64,000 nt of DNA from contig NC_091312.1 of NCBI RefSeq assembly GCF_038502225.1, positions 31,537,782 to 31,601,781 on the forward strand. Direction: 5' to 3'. A program made the translations under genes and the position numbers. Positions within the stretch are counted from its first letter, which is position 1. Every line of letters starts with the position of its first letter. Shown here piece by piece: positions 12,363-23,410 of this stretch. The DNA is from Cherax quadricarinatus (lineage: Eukaryota; Arthropoda; Malacostraca; Decapoda; Parastacidae). The notes under the pieces were generated by a model. The model was not told where the DNA came from, did not search any database, and was given only the letters and a program-made list of their open reading frames with translations.

Positions 12363-13180
12363 TCACGGCCACAATCGCTCGTGTTGTTGATCAGAGGACG
12401 AGGGGTTGTACCAGACCTTCACGTCACAGTCACTCGTGTTGTTGATCAGAGGACGAGGGGTTATACCAGACCTTCACGTCACAGTCACTTGTGTTGTTGA
12501 TCAGAGAACGAGGGGTTGTACCAGACCTTCACGTCAGTCACTCGTGTTGTTGATCAGAGGACGAGGGGTTGTACCAGACCTTCACGTCAAAGTCACTCGT
12601 GTTGTTGATCAGAGGACGAGGGGTTATACCAGACCTTCACGTCACAGTCACTCGTGTTGTTGATCAGAGAACGAGGGGTTGTACCAGACCTTCACGTCAG
12701 TCACTCGTGTTGTTGATCAGAGGACGAGGGGTTGTACCAGACCTTCACGTCACAGTCACTCGTGTTGTTGATCAGAGAACGAGGGGTTGTACCAGACCTT
12801 CACGTCACAGTCACTCGAGTTGTTGATCAGAGGACGAGGGGTTGTACCAGACCTTCACGTCACAGTCACTCGTGTTGTTGATCAGAGGACGAGGGGTTGT
12901 ACCAGACCTTCACGTCACAGTCACTCGTGTTGTTGATCAGAGGACGAGGGGTTGTACCAGACCTTCACGTCACAGTCACTCGTGTTGTTGATCAGAGGAC
13001 GAGGGGTTGTACCAGACCTTCACGTCACAGTCACTCGTGTTGTTGATCAGAGGACGAGGGGTTGTACCAGACCTTCACGTCACAGTCGCTCGTGTTGTTG
13101 ATCAGAGGACGAGGGGTTGTACCAGACCTTCACGTCACAGTCGCTCGTGTTGTTGATCAGAGGACGAGGGGTTGTACCAG
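12363..13180. repeat. 55-bp minisatellite, fifteen copies
   Basis: The unit contains ctcgtgttgttgatcagagg followed by acgaggggttgtaccagacc and ttcacgtcaca. Copies carry diagnostic variants (gagaacg versus gaggacg, ttatacc versus ttgtacc, a short unit lacking caca). A run of variants near 12420-12540 recurs near 12590-12710, which suggests a higher-order duplication. Later units are more uniform. It is tandem with no spacers, so it is not a CRISPR array. Open frames here are by-products. Confidence 0.95.
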
Positions 13181-13267
13181 TACATTATACCTTCACACAC
13201 CACGTGTAAGTGTCTTAATTATCACTGCCTCCAACCAGACATCACTTTACCAACATCATGTATTACT

Positions 13268-13350
13268 CAAGCCTATAATCGGAAGATGTCTGGTAGCAGA
13301 TCATACTCAAAGTATGATCTGGGACCAGACATCTCCCGATTATAGGCTTG
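13268..13350. repeat. Long imperfect hairpin (83 bp)
   Basis: The left arm caagcctataatcgg, agatgtctggt, cagatcatact is followed after three bases by its near-perfect reverse complement ending ccgattataggcttg. About 36-38 pairs form, with a few small bulges. It could be a foldback element, a MITE-like solo hairpin or a precursor hairpin; the sequence alone does not decide. Confidence 0.8.
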
Positions 13351-13877
13351 CTTTTTATGGTCTTGGTGCGCGTTCAACGCTCTCAGGGCAGCATTCCAGG
13401 ATTCTCCACTGCTGACCTTCACATATTATTGCTTCGAGCCGTCAAGGTCACTTTCCTTCCCCGCCTCCCCATCGAGAGCTCTTCTCTTAATTCTTCTATT
13501 TAGTGTCTTCTTTATGTAATGCTGTCCGTTCTCTTTCTTCCCTGTACATTTTCTCCCCTTTCTCCTCTCTGCTCCGCGAAGAATATTTTATCTTAATTGC
13601 AGGAAATACGTACCTAGTAAGGAGTGATCCCAGTAAGCCTTACATCAGTGCTAAATGTAGCTACGTACTGGATGGCGCACACGTCGCTCGCTCAGGTCAT
13701 GCACCGGATGGGTGACCACGTTGTAATTACCTATTTATGTATGAGGAGGTCGAGACACTGCTCCAGGCCCCGCTTCCTAGACTATTTTGATAGGCATCAC
13801 TGATTTCTTTCCTTTTAGACCTTATCATAACTTATCTCGAAGATGTGTATTGAGTTTGTCTCCACTGTTCCCCCCCC
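13351..13877. other. Unassigned spacer with a 5S-like fragment
   Basis: No gene. Around 13690-13720, ggatgggtgaccac resembles the internal promoter region of 5S rRNA, but the rest of a 5S gene is not present. Confidence 0.3.
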
Positions 13878-15073
13878 CCTTAAGGGAGGTTCCTTAATGC
13901 CGATGAGAGGCTCTTGATCTAGGGAATTGGGTTTGTGCTCTAGTTCCTAGAATTAAGCATGAATGCCTTTCATCCCCTTCCCCCCACATGTGATGTATAA
14001 CACTGATCAACAACCAAAATGCTTCCGAGACCAGAGTAGCAATTTCCAACTAATTTTAGGTCGCTGATAATGAATATCATGCTTAAAATTGTTCGTTAGC
14101 TCTACTTTTCAATATACACCTACGTGTCACGTGCGGCAGAGTGTTTCTTACCACACTCACAATTTCACTGACCTTCATTATTGTTCCAGCAGTTATAGAA
14201 GGTGGTTGTGATGTGCAGGTTTATATTCTGAGGTGAAAGGTGGGTGATTTTCTTAGCCAAACACTTGTGATGGGCTTGCAGGGCGGATACACCAAGTACT
14301 GCTGTTTTCTATGTGAATGGGAGAGCCGTGCAAGAGGTTTCCACTGCATCAGGAGAGACTGACCACCTCATCAATCATTGGAGCCTGGGATGAAAAACGT
14401 TCAACATTCACCTCTCAATGACAAAATTTTGCTACCACCACTACACATAAAACTGCGACGCTAAAACAAAAAAGGGAATCTTCAATGGTCATCAGATTCG
14501 AGAGCTTCTTAAAGATGGTGACTTTCAATCAGAATTCATGGGGAGGAGAAAGCTGGAAGGGAAGGCAACTATGAAGAATTGGTGGAAAACCTCATCAAGG
14601 CTTACAAGAACATGGGATGTAACATGTCACTTAAAACCCACTTTTTAGACTCACATTTAGACTTTTTTTCAGCGAAATGTGGGGCAGTTAGTGACGAACA
14701 TGGTAAAAGGTTTCACCAAGATATTTCAACCATGGAAAAATGGTACCAGGGCAAATAGGGCACAAGAATGCTTGCAGACTATTGCTGAACATTGACAAGA
14801 GATGATTCTTCGGCCCACTATAAGCGTCAAGCAAAAAGGCAGAGAGTAGGTACGGATTAGAGTTTAAAACATACTGACATATTGTACGTTATAATAAAAT
14901 AATCAAATATTACATGTCTCGTATCTTTAAATCTATAGCCAATAAGCATTTTTCAAGGTGATATATGGACTCAGGACATGAAAATACATAAGAATTAACT
15001 ATTCTCATTTATGAAGCACACAACTTTTCAAAAATTATTGACCAGTGTAATCCTTCCGGGTTTAGCGCTCCCT

Positions 15074-15108
<35 letters not shown>

Positions 15109-15110
15109 TT
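13878..15110 (+). mobile_element. SINE-A split by a DNA transposon
   Basis: The left part (13878-14000) matches the SINE-A head through tgtataa. The right part (15048-15110) continues taatccttccgggtttagcg and ends in (AAT)n. The two halves abut exactly in the intact copy at 9474-9644, so 14001-15047 is a later insertion into this SINE. Confidence 0.85.
14001..15047 (+). mobile_element. TIR DNA transposon with a degenerate transposase-like ORF
   Basis: A 1047-bp insertion into SINE-A, with terminal inverted repeats CACTGATCAA (left) and TTGACCAGTG (right; its complement CACTGGTCAA differs at one base) and a 3-bp TAA duplication. Plus-strand frames from about 14290 to 14860 spell pieces of one protein: YCCFLCEWESRAR, then LLPPLHIKLR, KGIFNGHQIRELLKDG and, in another frame, MSLKTHFLDSHLDFF and GAVSDEHGKRFHQDIS. 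I recognise these blocks from uncharacterised, apparently transposon-borne proteins common in arthropod genomes, but cannot name the superfamily. At least two frameshifts and several stops make this copy dead. A TAA duplication would fit a TWA target preference such as PIF/Harbinger, but the termini are not typical of that group. Confidence 0.75.
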
Positions 15111-15364
15111 ATTACTGTCCCATCCAAGTGAGGGGTGGGTAAGCCACGGGTTCTCCTCCCAGGACACTGGGTATACCATGTCATAAAGTATCTCTCACTC
15201 ATACTGTGCTAATGAACCCCCATTCTACTCAGCAATGAACGTTTTCCTTACCCAAACAAACCAATGGCCCGCGTTAATGTTAATACACTTATATTTTGCC
15301 AATAAAACACTCCTTTATCCTTCTATTTTGCATCATCCATGTGTCTATTCTACTTCTTTCTTCC

Positions 15365-15485
15365 GTCTATATACATTCGTTCTCCCGTCGATATACCTTT
15401 GTTCTACCGTATATTATATACCATCGTTCTTCCATTTATATACCGTCATCCTTCTTTCATCTATATACCGTCATCCTTCTTTCTC
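15365..15485. repeat. Degenerate 25-bp pyrimidine-rich repeat
   Basis: Several diverged copies of catctatataccgtcatcc with cttcttt; the last two are nearly identical. The overlapping open frames are not genes. Confidence 0.7.
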
Positions 15486-15644
15486 AGGGGCCAGCCTTCG
15501 ACGTCATTAAGCTTTTCATCTAATTTATTAACCTTCCATACTCCCTCATAAGCTAAAAACTCTCCAGTTCGACCTATCTTTCTCCCTCCAGGACCACTAC
15601 TAGCCTATCCCACCCTCCCCAAGCACTAACCCTGTGTGTGTATA

Positions 15645-15647
<3 letters not shown>

Positions 15648-15738
<91 letters not shown>
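15648..15738. repeat. (TA)n microsatellite
   Basis: About 45 TA dinucleotides. Confidence 0.97.
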
Positions 15739-15742
<4 letters not shown>

Positions 15743-15802
15743 CAGAATTAATCAGGACACTACAAACACACACAATTTTCCCCACAATTAATCACTCATA
15801 CA

Positions 15803-15814
15803 TATATATACAAC

Positions 15815-15874
<60 letters not shown>

Positions 15875-15892
15875 TGTCTGTCTGTCTGTCTG

Positions 15893-15951
<59 letters not shown>
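15803..15951. repeat. Compound microsatellite (TA)n(TG)n(TCTG)n(TA)n
   Basis: Four abutting simple repeats. The right (TA)n is the insertion site of the Tigger-like element that follows. Confidence 0.96.
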
Positions 15952-16981
<1,030 letters not shown>

Positions 16982-17051
16982 TCCCCTATATGTAGTTGCA
17001 GGGGTCGACTCTAGGGTCCGAGCCCTGCCTCTTCACTGGCCGCCACTAGGT

Positions 17052-18616
17052 TCACACTCCTGGAGGGTGATCCGGGGGGTCAGCGCCCCCGTGGCCCAGT
17101 CCTTGACAAGGCCTCCCGGTGGATCAGAACCTGATCAACCAGGCTGTTACTGCTGGTCGCACATAGTCCAACATATGAACCACAGCCCGACTGGTCAGGT
17201 ACTGACTTTAGGTATCTGTCCAGCTCCGTCTTGAAGGCAGCCAGGGGTCTATTGGTAATTCCCCTTATGCCTTATGGGAGGCTGTTGAACAGTCCGTGCC
17301 CCGGACACTTATTGTTTTCTTTTAGTGTACCAATGTCGCCCCTACTGTTCACTGAGATATGTTGCACCGTCTGCCCAGTCATTTGCTTTCGTAGGGAATG
17401 ACGTCTGTGCGCAGGTTTGGGACCAGTCCCTCTAGGATTTTGCAGGTGTAGATTATGATGTATCTGTCGTGCCTGCGGTCCAGTGAGTACAAGTCAAGTA
17501 CTTTCAAGTAGTTGGAAGTAGTTCCCAGTAGTTAAGGAACTTATATGTGCAGTAAAAGTTCTCTGTACATTTTCTAGATCTGCGATTTCACCTGCCTTGA
17601 ATGGATATATTTAATGTTCAGCAGTATTCCAGTCTAGAGAGAACAAGTGATTTTAAAAGGATCATACTGGCTTGGTATCCCTTGTTTTGAAGGTTCTCAT
17701 TATCCATCCTATCATTTTCTTCGAAGATATGATAGTGACACTGTTGTGGTCTCTGAAGGTGAGATCCTCTGACATTACTACTCCCACGTCCTTCACACTA
17801 CTTTTCCACTCTATTGTGTGATTAGAGTTTGTAGTATATTCAGTTCCAGCTATTATTTCCTCTGTTTTTCCATACCGGATTAATTGGAATTTGTCCTAAT
17901 TGAACATCATACTGTTTTCTGTTGCCCGTTGGTAAACTTGGTTTATATCTGCTTGGAAATTTACCGTGTCCTCTGTTGATGACAGTCTCATGCAGATCCT
18001 AGTATGGTACTATGGTGTACATCTCTGTCTATGTCCGATATGAGGATGAGGAACAGTATGAGGGCGAGTACTGTGCTAGTACTTTTTACCACTATTCTTT
18101 GTGTTCGATTGGTTAGAAGGATGAAGATCCATCTACCAACTTTGCCAGTTATCCCTTTAGCACGCATTTTGTGCTCTATTACACAGACCATGATCGCACT
18201 TGTCAAAGGCTTTGCAAAATCTGTGTATACTACATCTGCATTCTGCTTGTCTTCCAGTGCATGCAGGACCATATCACAGAGGTCCAGTTGATGCGAGAGG
18301 CAGAAGCGACCTACTCTGAACCCATGCTGCACTGGATTATGCAATTTTTGGGAATCCTAGTGATTTGCAATTATACTTAGTACTCTTTCAAAGGTTTTTA
18401 TGATGTGGAACGTTAGAGCTATCGGTCTATAGTTCTTAGTTATTGCTGTGCTGCCACTTTTGTGGAGTGGGGCTATATCCGTTGTTTTTAGTGACTGGAA
18501 TTTCATCTAAGCTCCCTCTCCATAGCATACTTGGGGCATGCGAAAGGGGTTTCTTGCAGTTCTTATGAACACGGAATTCCACGAGTCTGGACCTGGGGCT
18601 GATTGTGTGGGCATAC
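17052..18616 (-). pseudogene. Family P LINE 3' half, degenerate
   Basis: Minus-strand remnant matching copy 2 from RT to the 3' tail. The best frame (17988-18344) shows PVQHGFRVGRFC, a damaged DFAK box and RAKGITGKVGRW; upstream (18436-18684) is a degraded pre-RT segment. The C-terminal part runs on to 17052 with many lesions. It is more diverged than the copies at 3119 and 33049, so older. Its 5' side ends at 18617, where another family P 3' end in the same orientation begins. A short piece at 16995-17050 resembles the extreme left end of the window and may be a family C1 tail. Confidence 0.82.
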
Positions 18617-19573
18617 CTGGAGTTTACCTGCAGAGGGTTTCGGGGGTCAACTCCCCCGCGGTCCGGTCTGAGACCAGGCCTCATGGTGGATCAGGGTCTG
18701 ATCAACCAGGCTGTTACTGCTGGCCGCACGCAAGCTGACGTACGAACCACCGCCCGGTTGGTCAGGTACTGACTTTAGGTGTCTACGCAGTGCCTTCTTG
18801 AAGACAGCCAGGGGTCTATTGGTAAGCCCCCTTATGTATGCTGGGAGGCAATTGAACAGTCTTGGGCCCTGGACACTTATTGTGTTTTCTCTCAATGTAC
18901 TCGTGGCGCCCCTGCTTTTCATCGGGGGAATGATGCATCTCCTGCCGAGTTTTTTGCTTTCATAGGGAGTGATTTTCGTGTGCAGGTTTGGTGCCAATCC
19001 CTCCAGGACCTTCCAAGTGTATTTTATCATGTATCTCTCTCGCCTGCTTTCGAGGGAATATAGATCAAGGACCTTCAACCATTCCCAGTAGTTTGCGTGT
19101 CTTATCGTACTTATGTGTGCCGTGAAAGTTCATTGTACACTCTCCAGGTCTGCAATGTCGCCGGCCTTGAAGGGGGCCGTTAGTGTACAGCAGTATTACA
19201 ACCTAGAGAGCACAAGCGATTTGAAAAGACTCATCATGGGCCAGGCGTCCCTTGTTTTGAAGGTACTCCTTATCCATTCTATCATTTTCCTAGCGCATGA
19301 GGTAGATACATTGTTGTGGTCTTTGAAGGTGAGATCCTCTGACATTATCACTCCCAGGTCCTTCACATTACTTTTCCGTTCTATTGTATGGTTAGAATTT
19401 GTCGTATACCCTGATAGATTTTTAATTTCTTCAAGTTTTCCATATCTGAGTAGTAGAAATTTCTCCTCATTGAACTTCATATTGTTTTGAGTGGCCCATT
19501 CGAAGATTTGGTTAATGTCCGCTTGGAGTCTCGCGGTGTCTTCGATGGAGGTCGCTGCCATGGTAATCTGGGT
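18617..19573 (-). pseudogene. Family P LINE 3' end, second nested copy
   Basis: A minus-strand copy with intact stretches: NNMKFNEEKFLLLRYGKLEE and DLGVIMSEDLTFKDH (19196-19561), and the C-terminus ISVQGPRLFNCLP and GGSYVSLRAASSNS (18647-19078). It starts inside the RT just after the ADD box, at a fold-back junction near 19574. It abuts the older copy on its left, so it probably inserted next to or into it. Confidence 0.85.
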
Positions 19574-19757
19574 GTCATCCGCACCCAGATTACCTCAAGT
19601 CAGTACCTGACCAACCGGGCTGTAGTTCGTATGTCAGTTTGCGTGCTGCCAGCAGTAACAGCCTCGTTGATCAGACCCTGATCCACCAGGAGGCCTGGTC
19701 TCAAGCCGGGCTGCGGGGGCGTTGACCCCCGAAACCCTCTCCAGGTATACTCCAAGT
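19574..19757 (+). pseudogene. Family P LINE 3' terminus in opposite orientation
   Basis: After a 13-bp inverted microrepeat at the junction, the plus strand carries the family P C-terminus and tail (ctgaccaaccgggctg through gttgacccccgaaaccctct and ctccaggta). Confidence 0.8.
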
Positions 19758-19775
19758 ATTCTAATGTGTCTCCTC

Positions 19776-19825
19776 TGTATAGCCCTTGTGGCTTAGCGCT
19801 TCTTTTTGATTATAATAATAATAAT

Positions 19826-19879
<54 letters not shown>
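19776..19879 (+). mobile_element. SINE-A, short 3' copy with 13-bp target duplication
   Basis: Only the 3' part of SINE-A (cttgtggcttagcgcttc, then a long AAT tail of about 75 bp) lies between AATGTGTCTCCTC at 19763-19775 and 19880-19892. The duplication shows it inserted as a 5'-truncated copy. Confidence 0.85.
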
Positions 19880-19883
<4 letters not shown>

Positions 19884-19892
19884 TGTCTCCTC

Positions 19893-20512
19893 ATAGCTCA
19901 TATCCCTCAGTCTTGTTGCATGACAAGTTTGATTACTGTATCAGCAAACATACCGATACATCTGACTCAGTTCCATCTGGTTTATCATTCACATATATCA
20001 AACAGTTTTGGTCTTTACACCGATCCTTGCTGAACCTCATATGTCACTTCTCCTCACACTGACATTTCAAGGACACTTACTCTGTGCTTCCTTCCCTCCA
20101 AAGTACATTTCCTATTAGTCCTGCCTGCACCTTAAATTTCTGTCGTAGTCTATAATGAAGTACAGTATCAAAAGCCTTCTTACAGTCGAAGAATAAGCAG
20201 TTCATCCATTTTTCTTTTTCCTGTCTTGCTTCTGTTACTTTGTCATACTTGGTTTGTATGTCAGTAATACGAGCCCGTAGTTTAACGTTTCCTGTCTTAA
20301 GAACCTAAGAAAGGTGGAACTGCATCAGGCCTATTGGCCCATACTTCGCAGGTCTGTCTCCTTTCTTAGAAATAGGGCTTACATTCGCTGTTTTCCAGAT
20401 CTCTGGCGTTTGTCCAGTGTCCATTAACTTCTTGTTGATCGTACCTAAATGTTCAGACAGTCCTTCCGCTCCCTCTCGTAGAATCTATGGTAACACCTTA
20501 TTAGGTCCAGTT
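19893..20512 (-). pseudogene. CR1-type LINE (family C1) RT fragment
   Basis: Degenerate minus-strand RT related to 661-1281 and 61309-61722. Readable pieces include YDKVTEARQEKEKW and DCKKAFDTVLHYRL, and upstream QTPEIWKTANVSPI. No long frame survives. A short stretch near 20300-20350 resembles the family C tail and may be a small insertion. Confidence 0.7.
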
Positions 20513-21010
20513 AAGAACATAAAGGAGGAACACTGCAGCAGGCCTGTTGGCCCATACTAGGCAGGTCCTTAACAGTCCATCCCACAAACAAAATATTTGC
20601 CCAACCCAATTTACAATGCTACCCAAGAAATAAGTTTTGATGATTCTATTTACTCATTACGCAAGTCTCACTCAAATCCAACCCCTCTCACTCATGTATT
20701 TATCTAACCGAAATTTGAAACTACCCAACGTTTTAGCTTCAATAACCCTACTAGGCAGACTGATCCACTCATCAACTACCTTGTTTCCAAACCAATACTT
20801 TCCTATATCCTTTCGAAATCTAAACTTATCTAATTTGAATCCATTATTGCGGGTTCTTTCTTGAAGTGATATCCTCAAAACCTTATTTATATCCCCTTTG
20901 TTAATACCCATCTTCCACTTATACACTTCGATCATGACTCCCCTCATTCTTCGTCTTATAAGTGAATGTAGTTTAAGAGTCTTCAACCGTACTTCGTACG
21001 GAAGATTTCT
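20513..21010 (-). pseudogene. Family C CR1 LINE 3' end
   Basis: The minus-strand frame 20672-20986 encodes the CR1 C-terminal domain (KTLKLHSLIRRRMRG, KFRFRKDIGKYWFG, GSFKFRLDKYMSERGWI). The 3' UTR follows, with its typical gggccaacaggcctgctgca stretch and a TTATGTTC tail. It is joined head-on to a plus-strand RT segment, see 21016-21760. Confidence 0.88.
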
Positions 21011-21015
21011 AATTA

Positions 21016-21760
21016 CTAGAGTCGATTATAGCTGAGATTATAAGAAGCCATCTCGATAAGCATAGCTTGATTAATGATGCTCAGCATGGATTCACAAGAG
21101 GCCGTTCTTGTCTAACTAATTTATTAACTTTCTTCAGTAAAGCTTTTGAGGCTGTTAATCACGAAAAAGAATTTGATAGTATTTACTTATATTTTAGTAA
21201 GGCTTTTGATAGAGTTCCTCACCAAAGACTGTTAAAGAAAGTGGCAGCTCATGGCATTCAGGGAAAAGTGCTCTCATGGATCGAGTCATGGCTCACAGAC
21301 AGGAAGCAGAGAGTGTCCATAAATGGGGTTAAATCCGAGTGGGGATCTGTAACAAGTGGCGTGCCACAGAGATCAGTCTTAGGCCCGTCGTTGTTTATAA
21401 TATTTATCAATGACCTTGATAAGGATATTACTAGTGATATGAGCAAATTCGCCGATGACACAAAGATAGGTAGGATAATTGATTCAAACGCAGATGTTAG
21501 GGAACTTCAGGAGGATTTAGACAAACTCTATTCTTGGTCAGAAAAGTGGCAGATGCAGTTCAATGTAGATAAATGCAAGGTTCTGAAGCTCGGGAGTGTC
21601 CATAAAGCTAGCACTTATAAGTTAGATAATGTAGAAATTAGCCGTACAGATTGCGAAAAGGACTTGGGGGTTATGGTGAGGAGCAACCTCAAACCAAGAC
21701 AGCAATGCCTAAGCATCCGTAATAAGGCAAATAGATTATTGGGATTTATATCCCAATAAT
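21016..21760 (+). pseudogene. Family C CR1 LINE RT segment, inverted relative to its 3' end
   Basis: A plus-strand frame of 230 residues spans the RT palm: DAQHGFTRGRSC, YFSKAFDRVPHQR, GVPQRSVLGPSLF (PQG changed to PQR), SKFADDTKIGR, KDLGVMVRSNLKPRQQC, ending LLGFISQ. Read from the minus strand, it is the antisense 5' part of a copy whose sense 3' part is 20513-21010, with about 55 codons missing between. That is the product expected from twin-priming during LINE integration. Confidence 0.85.
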
Positions 21761-21858
21761 GTTTTGAGTCCTCAGGTCAAGAAAGGAAACTGGTCAGTGG
21801 CTGGACAGCATGGAGAGAAGTTGGTAGGTAAGACACAAAGGCAACAGTTAGGCAACTT

Positions 21859-21904
21859 TATTCCGAAACGTTTCGCCTACACAGTAGGCTTCTTCAGTCG
21901 AATA
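21859..21904 (-). ncRNA. Hammerhead-ribozyme-like motif, PLE family 1
   Basis: Same 46-nt motif as at 22078, in the inverted partial unit. Confidence 0.7.
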
Positions 21905-22077
21905 CAGAAAGTAGGCAGGAACAGTAGAGATGTGAAGACGATGTAATCAGTCCATCACCCTTGAAGTCGTAGAATTTGAGGTTGTCAGTCCCTCAGCCTG
22001 GAGAGTTCAGTTCCATAGTCAGGAACTATCTGAAGATCAAGCGACAGTGCGGAGACTTAAATACTGCCTACTTTCTG

Positions 22078-22123
22078 TATTCGACTGAAGAAGCCTACTG
22101 TGTAGGCGAAACGTTTCGGAATA
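22078..22123 (+). ncRNA. Hammerhead-ribozyme-like motif, PLE family 1
   Basis: Order: stem I strand TATTCGA, core CTGAAGA, one extra A, stem II GCCTAC-TGT-GTAGGC, core GAA, mini stem III ACGT, predicted cleavage-site T, stem I return TCGGAATA (one bulged G). Stem II is perfect. The extra A before stem II departs from the canonical core. Stem III is only 2 bp without a loop, so such motifs may act better as dimers or multimers, which the tandem array would supply. Confidence 0.72.
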
Positions 22124-22506
22124 AAGTTGCCTAACTGTTGCCTTTGTGTCTTACCTACCAACCTGTCGGTATTTTATACCATTTTGATGTTCATCTTGTC
22201 AGACACTGCAACACATGGCCTCTTGGTACAGAAAACACCTTGGACAACCCTTTCAAGTGAGAACTGTTGAATCTGAGAGGGACCTGACCTATCAGTGGCT
22301 ACATTCTCACTACTACTACTACTACTATGCACCTCTCCTTCCGACAGTATTTAAGTCTCCGCACTGTCGCTTGATCTTCAGATAGTTCCTGACTATGGAA
22401 CTGAACTCTCCAGGCTGAGGGACTGACAACCTCAAATTCTACGACTTCAAGGGTGATGGACTGATTACATCATCTTCACATCTCTACTGTTCCTGCCTAC
22501 TTTCTG

Positions 22507-22552
22507 TATTCGACTGAAGAAGCCTACTGTGTAGGCGAAACGTTTCGGAATA
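22507..22552 (+). ncRNA. Hammerhead-ribozyme-like motif, PLE family 1
   Basis: Identical motif 429 bp downstream of the previous one. Confidence 0.72.
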
Positions 22553-22935
22553 AAGTTGCCTAACTGTTGCCTTTGTGTCTTACCTACCAACCTGTCGGTA
22601 TTTTATACCATTTTGATGTTCATCTTGTCAGACACTGCAACACATGGCCTCTTGGTACAGAAAACACCTTGGACAACCCTTTCAAGTGAGAACTGTTGAA
22701 TCTGAGAGGGACCTGACCTATCAGTGGCTACATTCTCACTACTACTACTACTACTATGCACCTCTCCTTCCGACAGTATTTAAGTCTCCGCACTGTCGCT
22801 TGATCTTCAGATAGTTCCTGACTATGGAACTGAACTCTCCAGGCTGAGGGACTGACAACCTCAAATTCTACGACTTCAAGGGTGATGGACTGATTACATC
22901 GTCTTCACATCTCTACTGTTCCTGCCTACTTTCTG

Positions 22936-22981
22936 TATTCGACTGAAGAAGCCTACTGTGTAGGCGAAACGTTTCGGAATA
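22936..22981 (+). ncRNA. Hammerhead-ribozyme-like motif, PLE family 1
   Basis: Third plus-strand motif in the array, same spacing. Confidence 0.72.
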
Positions 22982-23364
22982 AAGTTGCCTAACTGTTGCC
23001 TTTGTGTCTTACCTACCAACCTGTCGGTATTTTATACCATTTTGATGTTCATCTTGTCAGACACTGCAACACATGGCCTCTTGGTACAGAAAACACCTTG
23101 GACAACCCTTTCAAGTGAGAACTGTTGAATCTGAGAGGGACCTGACCTATCAGTGGCTACATTCTCACTACTACTACTACTACTATGCACCTCTCCTTCC
23201 GACAGTATTTAAGTCTCCGCACTGTCGCTTGATCTTCAGATAGTTCCTGACTATGGAACTGAACTCTCCAGGCTGAGGGACTGACAACCTCAAATTCTAC
23301 GACTTCAAGGGTGATGGACTGATTACATCGTCTTCACATCTCTACTGTTCCTGCCTACTTTCTG

Positions 23365-23410
23365 TATTCGACTGAAGAAGCCTACTGTGTAGGCGAAACG
23401 TTTCGGAATA
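23365..23410 (+). ncRNA. Hammerhead-ribozyme-like motif, PLE family 1
   Basis: Fourth plus-strand motif, close to the 3' end of the insertion. Confidence 0.72.

Noticed and set aside
12363..13180. CRISPR-like array
   Set aside because: Units are contiguous with no unique spacers, and the genome is eukaryotic.
13690..13725. 5S rRNA gene
   Set aside because: Only a short ggatgggtgacc-like stretch matches; the flanking 5S sequence and length are absent.
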